This document shows positions 1-7,948 of a stretch of DNA of 32,018 nt, one piece after another. The notes under the pieces were generated by a model that made no database searches, was not told where the DNA came from, and worked only from the letters and a program-made list of their open reading frames with translations. The translations under genes and the position numbers were made by a program. The stretch's first letter is position 1, and every line of letters starts with the position of its first letter. Origin of the DNA: GCA-2697345 sp045565015 (GTDB lineage: Bacteria > Pseudomonadota > Alphaproteobacteria > Rhodobacterales > Rhodobacteraceae); assembly GCA_045565015.1 (NCBI GenBank), contig JBJLGD010000029.1, positions 1 through 32,018 on the forward strand, given 5' to 3'.

Positions 1-576
1 TTGGCTTTTTTTATATTGATAACCTATAATAAAGCAGCAATTATTGTTGGTCTGTGCTCCTTAATCCCAGTCGTAGTTTATCCATTTGCTAAAAGGTTTA
101 CTTGGTGGCCTCAGGTTTTTTTAGGTATTGCTTTTAATTGGGGAATACTTTTTGCCTGGACAGCTCATAATGGTTCAATAGAATCTCCTGCTATCTTATT
201 ATACTTAGCTGGCATTTTTTGGACTCTATTTTATGATACGATATACGCCCATCAAGACATCGAGGATGACCTACTAATAGGTATAAAATCAACAGCTATT
301 TTTTTTGGGGAAAGCACAAAAAAATGGCTGGGGGTCTTTATTATATTAATTTGTTTCTTCTTTATAACTGCTATTATTGGTACATTTGAAATAGCTTACC
401 AACATAAACAAATGATAATTTGTACAATTGGGATTATAATATTTGGGTTTCATCTTATCTGGCAAGCTATTAAGGTGGATATTAAAAATTGGGCCTCTTG
501 CCTCCACGTCTTTCGCTCAAATCGCGATGCCGGATTAATTATTGTATTATTTTTAGCAATTGCGGGTATTTTTTAA
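1..576 (+). CDS. ubiA: UbiA-type prenyltransferase, C-terminal part (cut by window edge)
   Basis: This is the C-terminal 191 residues of an integral-membrane UbiA-family prenyltransferase, most likely 4-hydroxybenzoate polyprenyltransferase of ubiquinone synthesis. The recognisable part is the second Asp-rich motif around residues 78-90 (YDTIYAHQDIEDD), followed by IGIKSTAIFFG, which closely follows the E. coli UbiA pattern. Several hydrophobic segments are visible. The N-terminal third, with the first Asp-rich motif, lies outside the window, so the TTG at base 1 is not the true start. The stop precedes or slightly overlaps the start of the OmpA-like gene, suggesting co-transcription. A different UbiA-family role (haem O or menaquinone synthesis) is possible, but the motif fits the 4-hydroxybenzoate group best. 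Confidence 0.85.
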   Translation: MAFFILITYNKAAIIVGLCSLIPVVVYPFAKRFTWWPQVFLGIAFNWGILFAWTAHNGSIESPAILLYLAGIFWTLFYDTIYAHQDIEDDLLIGIKSTAIFFGESTKKWLGVFIILICFFFITAIIGTFEIAYQHKQMIICTIGIIIFGFHLIWQAIKVDIKNWASCLHVFRSNRDAGLIIVLFLAIAGIF

Positions 577-601
577 ATTCATAATTAAAAGAGATTTAAG
601 C

Positions 602-2482
602 TTGAAAAAAATTATAAAATCATATGACAAATTCAAGCACATCATAGTTTTTTCTGCTGTAATACCTCTAATAATATTAATCTCTTTAATAATTTCGAAT
701 TCCCTCCAAAACAGTACCATAAAGCGTGTCAATTATCTTCTTGAAAAGATGGAAAATTCTTGGGCTCAAGTGGAGGTCGACGGGCTTCAGGTAACTATAA
801 GTGGAAAAGCTCTAAACGAGAGGCAGCGCTTGAAAACTATTGAGGTTTTACAAACAGCTTTGTTGCCCTCACTAGTAACTGACCGCACAAGTGCTCAAAT
901 TCCAGAATATATTACTAAGGAAAAACTCAGATTAATAATAATAAAGGATAATAATAATATATCATTAATAGGTTTGGTACCAAACAAAAGCTATCGGGAA
1001 TCTATCGTGAGTAAAATTAGTAAGTATCCAAATGTGAATATTAGTGTAGGAATAAGTAACGATGAAAACACAAAGGTACCTTCAGCTTGGCTCTCTGATT
1101 TAAAACTGGTAGCTGATTCATTATCCCTTTTTTCACAGGGAAGAATTTCAATAAATAGTGAAAAGATTAATATTACTATACTATCCTCGAATAATGATGA
1201 GACCGAGAAGTTAAAACAAAACTTATTTCAAAAAACTCAGTTAAGACCAAATTTTTTAATAGATATAGTAACTCCCAAAACTTTAATTTCTCCCTATTCT
1301 TTTGAATATCTTATTGATGAAAACATAGGAGCTATAAGCACTTGTTCGGTTGAAACTTTAAGTGATCAAAAGACAGTAATAGCGTTAGCCAAAAAGTTTC
1401 CTCTCGCACGAATTACAAACTGTGAAATCGGCATAGGCACTCCTTCATTAAATTGGATTAATACCGTACAAGCTGCTATGAGCCTTTTACAAGAAATCGG
1501 TGACGGTTCCATAAAGTTTTCAGATTTAGAAATAAAGCTACTTCTTAAGAAAAAAGATCCAAAAATCGAAATCTTGAAACTAATCGAAAAATTTGAACAA
1601 ACTTTACCAAAAGAATTTAAATTTTATTCAACTCTTCACAAAAGTGTCTCAGAAAAAGAAGCCGAAACAAAGCAGCCGTTAGAGATTAAGATTACAAAGA
1701 GTAGCTTGAATAAAATAAATATTACTGGACATCTTAACACGGAGCTAGAGAAGCAAATAATTAAATCGTATGCGAAAGCTATTTTTGCAGAATCTACAAT
1801 TAATTTAAATATAAATTTCACTAAAAGTACTTCGATTAATTTTGTTCGGATTTCTGCTATAGCCATGGAGGCTCTTAAGGAGCTGTATTCAGGAACTCTA
1901 ATTGTTCAAAAAAACAAAATAAAGCTAACTGGTCGAGTTTCTTCTGAGATGAACGCGAATAAAGCACAAGAATATCTAAAAAATATGCTTGCTGAAAATA
2001 ATCTGATTGAAACAGACATTACATTTGATAAGTCATTATCACCTGTTATATTAGTTATGACCCCAGAAGACTGTGTAAAAAATATTAATGAAATACTAAA
2101 GAAGGAAAAAATTGTATTTGAGCCGGCCTCTACGGCAATCAAGGGCTCTTCTAGGTTAGCTATAAAAAAAATTGCAACAGTTGTTAAAAAATGTGAAGAC
2201 GTGAGGATGGAAATTGGTGGGCATACTGATAGTCAAGGCCGGAAGGCAATGAATCTAAATTTAAGCCAACTTAGAGCGGACGCAGTAAAGGCCGCACTTT
2301 TGTCTCGTAAAGTACTAGTCAAAAAGTTAGTACCCGTAGGTTATGGTGAAACATTACCAATCGCCGACAACCAAACAGAAGAAGGTCGTGAGATAAATAG
2401 AAGAATAGAGTTCAAGCTTTTAAAAAAAACAGGCTCTGAAAAAACCTTGGGTAATAGTAAAGAATTAATATCTTATGATTAA
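602..2482 (+). CDS. OmpA-family envelope protein with BON-like repeats
   Basis: About 626 residues. An N-terminal hydrophobic segment (about 15 residues into the protein) serves as signal anchor, followed by a long periplasmic region with BON-like stretches (for example VDGLQVTISGKALNERQR) and a C-terminal OmpA-like peptidoglycan-binding domain. That domain is marked by IGGHTDSQGR, then NLNLSQLRADAV and VPVGYGETLPIADN, including the Asp and Arg that normally contact the diaminopimelate of peptidoglycan. Its role is presumably tethering or stabilising the envelope. No in-frame ATG is available near the front. I prefer the TTG at 602, preceded by AAAGAGA; the TTG at 560 would overlap ubiA by 17 bases. 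The gene overlaps the next small ORF by eight bases. Confidence 0.85.
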   Translation: MKKIIKSYDKFKHIIVFSAVIPLIILISLIISNSLQNSTIKRVNYLLEKMENSWAQVEVDGLQVTISGKALNERQRLKTIEVLQTALLPSLVTDRTSAQIPEYITKEKLRLIIIKDNNNISLIGLVPNKSYRESIVSKISKYPNVNISVGISNDENTKVPSAWLSDLKLVADSLSLFSQGRISINSEKINITILSSNNDETEKLKQNLFQKTQLRPNFLIDIVTPKTLISPYSFEYLIDENIGAISTCSVETLSDQKTVIALAKKFPLARITNCEIGIGTPSLNWINTVQAAMSLLQEIGDGSIKFSDLEIKLLLKKKDPKIEILKLIEKFEQTLPKEFKFYSTLHKSVSEKEAETKQPLEIKITKSSLNKINITGHLNTELEKQIIKSYAKAIFAESTINLNINFTKSTSINFVRISAIAMEALKELYSGTLIVQKNKIKLTGRVSSEMNANKAQEYLKNMLAENNLIETDITFDKSLSPVILVMTPEDCVKNINEILKKEKIVFEPASTAIKGSSRLAIKKIATVVKKCEDVRMEIGGHTDSQGRKAMNLNLSQLRADAVKAALLSRKVLVKKLVPVGYGETLPIADNQTEEGREINRRIEFKLLKKTGSEKTLGNSKELISYD

Positions 2483-2636
2483 ACTAACTATTATAATAAC
2501 CACTGTTTTGCTGATTTCATTTTCATTAGGTTATGTTACTTGCTGGATAATTTGTAATAGCCCAAAACGAACTGGAAGTAAAAAAATTAAAACACTAAAA
2601 ACTAATTTGAAAAAGAGTATTAACAAAAAAAATTGA
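2475..2636 (+). CDS. 53-aa single-pass membrane protein of unknown function
   Basis: An ATG inside the last codons of the OmpA-like gene opens a 53-residue frame ending in TGA. Residues 3-28 form one hydrophobic helix (starting MIKLTIIITTVLLISF) with two cysteines at its end, and the rest is a very basic tail rich in Lys and Thr. The eight-base overlap with the upstream gene implies translational coupling, and the frame ends two bases before the convergent moaE stop, so it fills the whole gap. I do not recognise a family. It may be a small inner-membrane partner of the OmpA/BON protein; this is inferred only from position. Confidence 0.5.
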   Translation: MIKLTIIITTVLLISFSLGYVTCWIICNSPKRTGSKKIKTLKTNLKKSINKKN

Positions 2637-2638
2637 TA

Positions 2639-3094
2639 TTAAGCCCCATCCCAGCGGTCCAAAGCTTTCTCATCCTTATCTTTTGCGTCAACCCAAGAGC
2701 TAATGTTTTGCCCAATTTCTTTTTTCCAAAACGGTGCATATGATTTTAAAAAGTCCATTAAAAACTCAGCTGAATTGAAAGCATCAATACGAACAGGTGA
2801 GGCTGTTATAACCATCATAATTAGCTCTCCTTTCTTTAACTTACCAAACCTATGTATCACCAAGACATCAATTAAGTTCCAACGCTTATAGGCCTCCTTA
2901 CAAATTTGATTAATCGCTTTTTCGGCCATACCAGGGTAGTGCTCAATATTCAATGAATCTATTTGATCAGGTATTTCTCTTACTACACCAGAGAAACTAA
3001 CTACTGCTCCAGCACCGCGAACCTTCCGGGTGAATTTATTTAATTCTTCTCCTGCATTAAAGGATTCAGGTTGGATAACTATATCCATTTTCAT
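2639..3094 (-). CDS. moaE: Molybdopterin synthase large subunit
   Basis: MoaE (151 aa, the usual length) transfers sulfur from the MoaD C-terminal thiocarboxylate to precursor Z (cPMP), making molybdopterin in the cytoplasm. Family landmarks are FSGVVRE near residue 39 (matching E. coli Arg39), HRFGKLKKGE, and DFLKSYAPFWKKE, which carries Lys117 and Lys124, the equivalents of E. coli Lys119 and Lys126. One oddity is that the conserved His-Arg pair (E. coli His103-Arg104) reads Val101-Arg102. The start codon overlaps the moaD stop as ATGA, so the two subunits are translationally coupled. Confidence 0.93.
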   Translation of the reverse strand: MKMDIVIQPESFNAGEELNKFTRKVRGAGAVVSFSGVVREIPDQIDSLNIEHYPGMAEKAINQICKEAYKRWNLIDVLVIHRFGKLKKGELIMMVITASPVRIDAFNSAEFLMDFLKSYAPFWKKEIGQNISSWVDAKDKDEKALDRWDGA

Positions 3095-3342
3095 CCGCCT
3101 GTCATAGGTGGGAAAAAGGCTACTTCATTAACTCCCAATAGAGGCGATTCAAAATCTGCTAAGTCTTGATCTAATGCAACTTTGATTTCATCCATTTTTG
3201 AAAACGCTATTTTATAGTTTTCTCCTTTTCCCTTTAATTCCAGAATTAATTCATTCACAGTTTTGGCATTTGTATCGATTACCTCTTTGGATATACCAAT
3301 TTTTTCTCGAACCCATGCAAAATACATAACTGTAACCATCAT
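3091..3342 (-). CDS. moaD: Molybdopterin synthase sulfur-carrier subunit
   Basis: MoaD (83 aa) is the ubiquitin-fold small subunit of molybdopterin synthase. Its C-terminal double glycine is adenylated by MoeB and converted to a thiocarboxylate that donates sulfur. The sequence ends FFPPMTGG, the diagnostic tail, and begins with the usual beta strand VTVMYFAWVREKIG. It overlaps pgsA upstream and moaE downstream by ATGA junctions. Two adjacent ATG codons are possible starts; the first is listed. Confidence 0.93.
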   Translation of the reverse strand: MMVTVMYFAWVREKIGISKEVIDTNAKTVNELILELKGKGENYKIAFSKMDEIKVALDQDLADFESPLLGVNEVAFFPPMTGG

Positions 3343-4013
3343 AAATTATCATCTTTCAAATATGGTAATGATTTTTTTAAATAATCAATTCCTGTAATAA
3401 ATGTTAAAATACCTGCCACCCAAAGGAATAATACACCAAAGATCCAAAATACATAGGCGCCCCAGTACATCCAAGTCAAACTCTCTCTTTCTATTGTAAT
3501 TTCAGAAATAGCAGTTTCCAACATATTTTTATTCATACCCCATTCTTCTATTTCCAAATAATATTGAAATATCCCTTGGCTAAATAATGTGGCAATAGCA
3601 ATCATCTGAACAGCTGTCTTCCATTTAGCCAGTTTGGTTACAGTTAATAAGCTAGCAGACTTTCCTAAAAATTCTCTTAATCCAGAAACAAAAACTTCTC
3701 TGAACATTATCATAGCTGAGGGTAATAAAACCCAAGAGTTCATTCTGGAAAACCCTGTGACTATAAGTAATGCAATAATAACCATAGCTTTATCTGCTAT
3801 GGGATCTAGCATCTCACCAAATTTACTCTCCTGATTCCACCGTCGAGCCAGGTATCCATCAAACCAGTCTGAAATGGCGGCAACAAGAAAGAGAACAAGA
3901 GCGATCCAATCTGCTAATGGTCGACTAAAATATAGGAACATTATCACAATACCTGGCGCAGCCACTAAGCGCATAACTGTTAATAAATTAGGGAGATTCC
4001 AAATCATGGGCAT
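3339..4013 (-). CDS. pgsA: CDP-diacylglycerol-glycerol-3-phosphate phosphatidyltransferase
   Basis: Membrane enzyme that makes phosphatidylglycerophosphate from CDP-diacylglycerol and glycerol-3-phosphate, the committed step to phosphatidylglycerol and cardiolipin. The CDP-alcohol phosphatidyltransferase signature is complete: DWFDGYLARRW followed by GEMLDPIADK, giving D-x2-D-G-x2-A-R-x8-G-x3-D-x3-D. At 224 residues it is longer than E. coli PgsA (about 182), because of an insertion of about 40 residues between the later membrane helices (roughly residues 125-165). It starts 11 bases after the uvrC stop and overlaps moaD, so it is part of the same transcription unit. Confidence 0.92.
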   Translation of the reverse strand: MPMIWNLPNLLTVMRLVAAPGIVIMFLYFSRPLADWIALVLFLVAAISDWFDGYLARRWNQESKFGEMLDPIADKAMVIIALLIVTGFSRMNSWVLLPSAMIMFREVFVSGLREFLGKSASLLTVTKLAKWKTAVQMIAIATLFSQGIFQYYLEIEEWGMNKNMLETAISEITIERESLTWMYWGAYVFWIFGVLFLWVAGILTFITGIDYLKKSLPYLKDDNL

Positions 4014-4024
4014 ATATTAACCTG

Positions 4025-5692
4025 TCATTCCTTCTCATGGAAGAACTGATATATAATTTTGGCTGTTTTTATTGATATTCCTTCTACACCGGCAATTTGA
4101 GCTTTTCCTGCTTTAGAAACACCCTTTGCAGATCCAAAGTTTTCCAAAAGTATTTTTTTCCTTTTAGATCCAATTCCAGGTATTTCGTCTAGAGGGCTTT
4201 TAAAGTGCTTTTTTACACGTCGAGCACGATGCGTACCAATTGCAAACCTATGAGCCTCATCCCGAAGTCGCTGGACGTAATATAATAAGGGATCCTTACT
4301 GTTAAGAATAAAAGTACCACTTTCAATGGTGTGAAACTCTTCCTTTCCAGCATTCCTATCAGGACCCTTTGATACACCTAAAATTGGAATTTTCTGAAGA
4401 TTCAAATCTTTCAGAATTTTAAAAACAACTGAAACATGTGCAGGACCACCGTCAACTATAACTAGGTCTGGCCGCTTTATTGCAGGATTAATTATCTCTT
4501 CTTTTTTTAAGCGTTCAAATCTACGATGGAATACCTCTCTCATCATCGCATAATCATCACCAGGTGATATATTTTCAGATTTAATATTAAATTTTCTGTA
4601 CTCACTTCTCAAGAAACCGTCATGACCAGCTACTATCATGCCACCTACTGCAGAGTCCCCCTGAAAATGAGAATTATCGTAAACTTCGACCCTTTTTAAA
4701 GTGTGTGATAATTTTAATACCTTCATTAGACCATTAAGCAATTTTTGTTGCGTTTGCGTATCAGCCATTTTTCGAGCTAAGCTCTCTCGAGCATTACGCA
4801 TTGCCCCTTTAACTAGATCTAATTTACGCCCACGGCGAGGTACTTCAAAAACAACTTTTTTTCCTAACTTTTCTGATAACATCGATCTCATTAATTCGAA
4901 ATCTTCCAGTATATCACTTAATAATAATAATCGAGGTGGCGTCTTATTTGAATAAAATTGCCCAATAAACGTTTTTAGTATTTCCTCTGGACCCGCTCCA
5001 ATACCCGTTTCTGGAAAATAATCTTTGTTCCCCCAATTCTGAGATGCCCTAATAAAAAATACTTGTATGCAGGCTCGACCCTGCTCCAAATGCAGGGCGA
5101 TTACATCCGCTTCCTTAATGTCACCTAAAACTGACCCCTGACCCGTTTTTACCTCCTTTAATACAGTTAACCGATCTCTAAAACTGGCGGCTTTTTCATA
5201 CTCCAGGTTATGTGAGGCCTCATTCATTTGGCTTACAAGGTCCAACCGCATTTCCTCACTTTGCCCTGAAAGGAATTTTTCTGCTTTAAGCACCAAGTCT
5301 GTATAAGCACTTTGAGAAATTAGATTTACACAAGGGGCACTGCAGCGTTTGATTTGATACATCAAACAGGGCCGGTCTCTACCGTGAAAGACCGAGTCCG
5401 AACAATTACGAAGTAGAAATGCTTTTTGAATTTGGCTTAAAGTTTTGTCTATTGCTCCTACATTAGCAAATGGACCGTAAAAATTCCCCCTTCCTTTTTT
5501 AGCACCTCGATGTTTCTTCACTTGAGGGAAAATATGACTTTTATCAAGATGGATACTTGCAAAGCTTTTATCATCTCTCAACAGTACATTATATCTCGGT
5601 TTCAGGTTCTTTATTAGGCTTTGTTCCAGCAGTAACGCTTCTGTTTCTGTTTCTGTTGTTAGAAACAACATTGATCTAGTTTCTGAAATCAT
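4025..5692 (-). CDS. uvrC: UvrC excinuclease subunit, main C-terminal part (frameshifted gene)
   Basis: UvrC makes both incisions around lesions recognised by UvrAB. This frame holds the end of the GIY-YIG domain, a Cys cluster (CLMYQIKRCSAPC near residue 115), the UVR motif that contacts UvrB (MNEASHNLEYEKAASFRDRL), the RNase H-like 3-nuclease region (YDNSHFQGDSAVGGM, LVIVDGGPAHV) and a C-terminal helix-hairpin-helix pair (IPGIGSKRKKILLENFG). The in-frame ATG at 5692 is not the natural start: the frame stays open upstream to the poly-T tract at 5743-5751, where it joins the N-terminal fragment. Joined, the protein would be about 628 aa, a normal UvrC length. Confidence 0.93.
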   Translation of the reverse strand: MISETRSMLFLTTETETEALLLEQSLIKNLKPRYNVLLRDDKSFASIHLDKSHIFPQVKKHRGAKKGRGNFYGPFANVGAIDKTLSQIQKAFLLRNCSDSVFHGRDRPCLMYQIKRCSAPCVNLISQSAYTDLVLKAEKFLSGQSEEMRLDLVSQMNEASHNLEYEKAASFRDRLTVLKEVKTGQGSVLGDIKEADVIALHLEQGRACIQVFFIRASQNWGNKDYFPETGIGAGPEEILKTFIGQFYSNKTPPRLLLLSDILEDFELMRSMLSEKLGKKVVFEVPRRGRKLDLVKGAMRNARESLARKMADTQTQQKLLNGLMKVLKLSHTLKRVEVYDNSHFQGDSAVGGMIVAGHDGFLRSEYRKFNIKSENISPGDDYAMMREVFHRRFERLKKEEIINPAIKRPDLVIVDGGPAHVSVVFKILKDLNLQKIPILGVSKGPDRNAGKEEFHTIESGTFILNSKDPLLYYVQRLRDEAHRFAIGTHRARRVKKHFKSPLDEIPGIGSKRKKILLENFGSAKGVSKAGKAQIAGVEGISIKTAKIIYQFFHEKE

Positions 5693-5702
5693 TCTAATAA
5701 TT

Positions 5703-5912
5703 CTATTTGAATGACCTGTTGGACGTGAGTAGCTTGATACTCTTTTTTTTTAAATTCTTAGCTTTACCAACATATAATACACAATCTTTTTCATCAAGCA
5801 TTCGATAGACACCAGGACTGCCATCAAGAGTTCTTACATAAGCGCGTACACGCGCGTTACCATCACGAACGCTCTGAGATACAATTTCATCAGCTTTTGA
5901 AAATATAGCCAT
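5703..5912 (-). CDS. uvrC: UvrC excinuclease, N-terminal fragment ahead of the frameshift
   Basis: This holds the true UvrC start (MAIFSKADEIVSQ) and the first half of the GIY-YIG nuclease domain: GSPGVYRM, then VLYVGKAKNLKK. After KNLKKK the frame goes wrong and ends at SNRSFK. The coding-strand run of nine A (plus-strand T at 5743-5751) is the break: with eight A the reading becomes KNLKKRVSSYSRPTGHSNRIIRMISE, the expected UvrC continuation. It is therefore one gene with a single-base homopolymer difference. I cannot tell a sequencing error from a real mutation or slippage site. Confidence 0.9.
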   Translation of the reverse strand: MAIFSKADEIVSQSVRDGNARVRAYVRTLDGSPGVYRMLDEKDCVLYVGKAKNLKKKSIKLLTSNRSFK

Positions 5913-6204
5913 CTTTCCCCAAAAAACTTCAATTTAGTTCAAATAATATCTTATCACTAAAATTCCCAAAATTGATACTATTAAACTGTGGATAAGTTTG
6001 GGGAAAATTAACCATATTTTAGATTTATCCTTATTTTTCTCAAGTTTAGTTATTTTTTTCAATTTTTAGATATTTTCGTAAGTAGTTGTTTTTATTATAT
6101 AAATTATATTAAGATCTACAACCTACTGAAAACATTATACTTTTTAATTAAGATAAATTAACAAGATATTCATAGTGGACAAGTTTACGTAACTGAACCA
6201 CTTC
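5913..6204. other. AT-rich intergenic region with a perfect DnaA-box 9-mer
   Basis: 292 bases between the SDR stop and the uvrC start, with no convincing ORF. It must hold the uvrC promoter and probably the end of the SDR transcript. TGTGGATAA at 5987-5995 is the reverse complement of the consensus DnaA box TTATCCACA. A related 12-mer, GTGGATAAGTTT (5988-5999), recurs with one mismatch as GTGGACAAGTTT (6175-6186), and the roughly 175 bases between are extremely AT-rich. Just after the SDR stop an imperfect dyad (6174-6202, arms AGTGG/CCACT and AGTT/AACT) could be a weak terminator, though no U-tract follows it. No LexA-type GTTC-N7-GTTC site is visible. Confidence 0.4.
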
Positions 6205-6993
6205 TTAAAACTCCGTTCCAAGCACATCCGCAGTTCTCCAATTTAAATGTTGACCACCATCAACACAAAATATTTGCCCCGTAATTGCCGGCGAATTAAC
6301 TATATATTCCAATGCCTTAACTATATCTTTTGAATTAGATCCTCGACCCAATACAGTCTCTGAACGCTGCTTTAAAAAATGTTCTGGCGATTGTCTAATA
6401 CCTTTGAGAGTTGGTCCAGGACCAATTGCATTAACTCTAATTTTGGGAGCTAGAGCCTGTGCAGCAGTCTGAGTAAACGCCCAAAGTCCCATCTTTGCAA
6501 TTGTATAAGTCATAAATTCAGGATTAAGCTTTCTAACTCTTTGATCAATCATATTTATTACAACAGCACGTGCTATAGGTTCATTATTTTCATCAATATC
6601 AAAATTTGGGGCTTGTCGAGCAAACTCCTGAGTTAAAAAAAAGGGTGCTTGTAAGTTGGAACCTATATGCCTTTTCCAGCTCTCCCCCGAAGCAGTATCT
6701 AGATTATCATATTCAAAAATGGACGCATTATTAATCAATACATTTAGATTACCACCTATTCTTTTTACAGCTTCTGGTATCAGTTTCTCAACTACTGAGG
6801 AGTCTAAAAGATCAGCTTGCAAGCTAACCGCTAATCGCCCCTTTTCCTTTATTAAAGAGACTACTTCCTGAGCTGCATCTGATGAGGTCATATAATGCAC
6901 GACAACATTGAAACCTAAGTCGGCCAAATGTAGCGCCATAGCTTTGCCTAACCTATCCGCTGCCCCCGTAACAATAGCATTGCCTTTATGCAT
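6205..6993 (-). CDS. Short-chain dehydrogenase/reductase, pteridine-reductase (FolM-like) type
   Basis: 262-residue NAD(P)H-dependent classical SDR with a Rossmann fold. Visible are the cofactor loop TGAADRLG (the Arg favours NADPH), NNAS near residue 90, and the catalytic YxxxK as YTIAK, followed by IRVNAIGPGPT and the C-terminal GQIFCVDGGQHL. The TGxxxRLG loop and overall pattern resemble FolM/pteridine reductases, which reduce dihydromonapterin or dihydrobiopterin; that assignment is by resemblance only, and many SDRs act on other substrates. The ATG directly follows the antiporter stop with no bases between, so it is the last gene of a very tight leftward operon. Confidence 0.75.
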   Translation of the reverse strand: MHKGNAIVTGAADRLGKAMALHLADLGFNVVVHYMTSSDAAQEVVSLIKEKGRLAVSLQADLLDSSVVEKLIPEAVKRIGGNLNVLINNASIFEYDNLDTASGESWKRHIGSNLQAPFFLTQEFARQAPNFDIDENNEPIARAVVINMIDQRVRKLNPEFMTYTIAKMGLWAFTQTAAQALAPKIRVNAIGPGPTLKGIRQSPEHFLKQRSETVLGRGSNSKDIVKALEYIVNSPAITGQIFCVDGGQHLNWRTADVLGTEF

Positions 6994-7602
6994 TCATAAT
7001 CCTCGGTTTATTATTAAAATAAGATAAGCTAAATAGATCGAAAGAAAAAGCAATCCCCAAATACGATTGAGCTTTATAGGTTTAAATATCATTGGTGCCA
7101 GTAAAACAGCGGAAAAGGCCATCAGCCATAAATCAAATTGTAAGAGTTCACTTGGAATTGTAATGTTACCGATAACACTGGAGATACCTATAATTGCTAA
7201 AAGGTTGAATAGATTGGAACCAATAATATTTCCAATAGCCATTTCTTTTTCTCTTCTAATAATCGCCATAACCATGGTTGAAAGTTCTGGCAACGATGTT
7301 CCAATTGCTACCAAAGTAAGTCCAATAACAACCTCTGAGACACCAAATCCATTAGCTATATGTATCGCATTATCAACAAAAAGATTAGCACTTAATGGTA
7401 AGCCTACAAGACCTAGAATAAGTACCAAAATTTGTTTTGATAATACAGTCCTATCTACTACTTTTATGTCATTTGTGAGAAGTTTTGGTTTTGCAAAATG
7501 CTTTTGAGTGGAAATAATACTATCTAAAATTACTATCATAAATAATATTATTAGAACGGCTCCTGAAATACGATTCAGCTCCCAAAAAAAAACAGATAGC
7601 AA
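6994..7602 (-). CDS. Ca2+/Na+ antiporter (CaCA/YrbG type), C-terminal half (frameshifted gene)
   Basis: Second half of an inner-membrane cation/Ca2+ exchanger. It carries the second alpha-repeat: VAIGTSLPELSTMV followed by GNIIGSNLFNLLAIIG, the GTSxPE and GNxxGSN motifs that line the ion path, plus the five or so hydrophobic helices expected. The TTG at 7602 is not a real start; the first residues (LSVFFW) are read around a T9 tract on the coding strand. Sequence from WELNRISGAV onward continues the N-terminal fragment. The stop abuts the SDR start exactly. Confidence 0.88.
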   Translation of the reverse strand: MLSVFFWELNRISGAVLIILFMIVILDSIISTQKHFAKPKLLTNDIKVVDRTVLSKQILVLILGLVGLPLSANLFVDNAIHIANGFGVSEVVIGLTLVAIGTSLPELSTMVMAIIRREKEMAIGNIIGSNLFNLLAIIGISSVIGNITIPSELLQFDLWLMAFSAVLLAPMIFKPIKLNRIWGLLFLSIYLAYLILIINRGL

Positions 7603-7948
7603 GAAATAGAAGAGTGGAAACCAGCATTATTATATATGTTCTACGACTTTCACACTCCATCAAAGGCAAACCAAAAATTACTGCTGGTAAACCTAAAACT
7701 AACAGAACGTTAGCAATATTGGATCCTATCACATTTCCTATTGCAAGACCTGAAACACCATCCAGAACGGCCCTTACTGAAATTACTAACTCAGGAGCAG
7801 ATGTGCCAAACGCAACAATAGTGAGTCCCACTATTAACTTGGGTACGCCCAATCTTTCTGCCACACCTACGGCGCCTTTGACGAGGAGATCTCCAGATAT
7901 TAGTAAAAAAATCAAAGCTAAAAAGGTTAAAATAAAAAAGTAAAACAA
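7520..7948 (-). CDS. Ca2+/Na+ antiporter (CaCA/YrbG type), N-terminal half (frameshifted gene)
   Basis: First half of the same antiporter, with the first alpha-repeat: VAFGTSAPELVISV and GNVIGSNIANVLLVLG. Real sequence runs to LAICFF; the following GAESYFRSR tail is out of frame. The break lies at plus-strand A9, 7584-7592 (T9 on the coding strand). With eight bases the reading becomes LAICFFWELNRISGAVLII, giving a protein of about 317 aa, normal for YrbG-type exchangers. The start is a TTG that immediately follows, in the same frame, the TGA of the 54-aa ORF upstream; an ATG at 7952 is out of frame. Confidence 0.88.
   Translation of the reverse strand: MFYFFILTFLALIFLLISGDLLVKGAVGVAERLGVPKLIVGLTIVAFGTSAPELVISVRAVLDGVSGLAIGNVIGSNIANVLLVLGLPAVIFGLPLMECESRRTYIIMLVSTLLFLAICFFLGAESYFRSRSNNIIYDSNFR

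Noticed and set aside
5913..6204. SOS (LexA) operator upstream of uvrC.
   Set aside because: Only a single GTTC is present; the alphaproteobacterial GTTC-N7-GTTC pattern is not found.
7067..7507. A 146-codon open frame on the plus strand across the antiporter.
   Set aside because: It lies antisense to clear CaCA coding sequence with conserved alpha-repeat motifs; its composition is a mirror of that gene.
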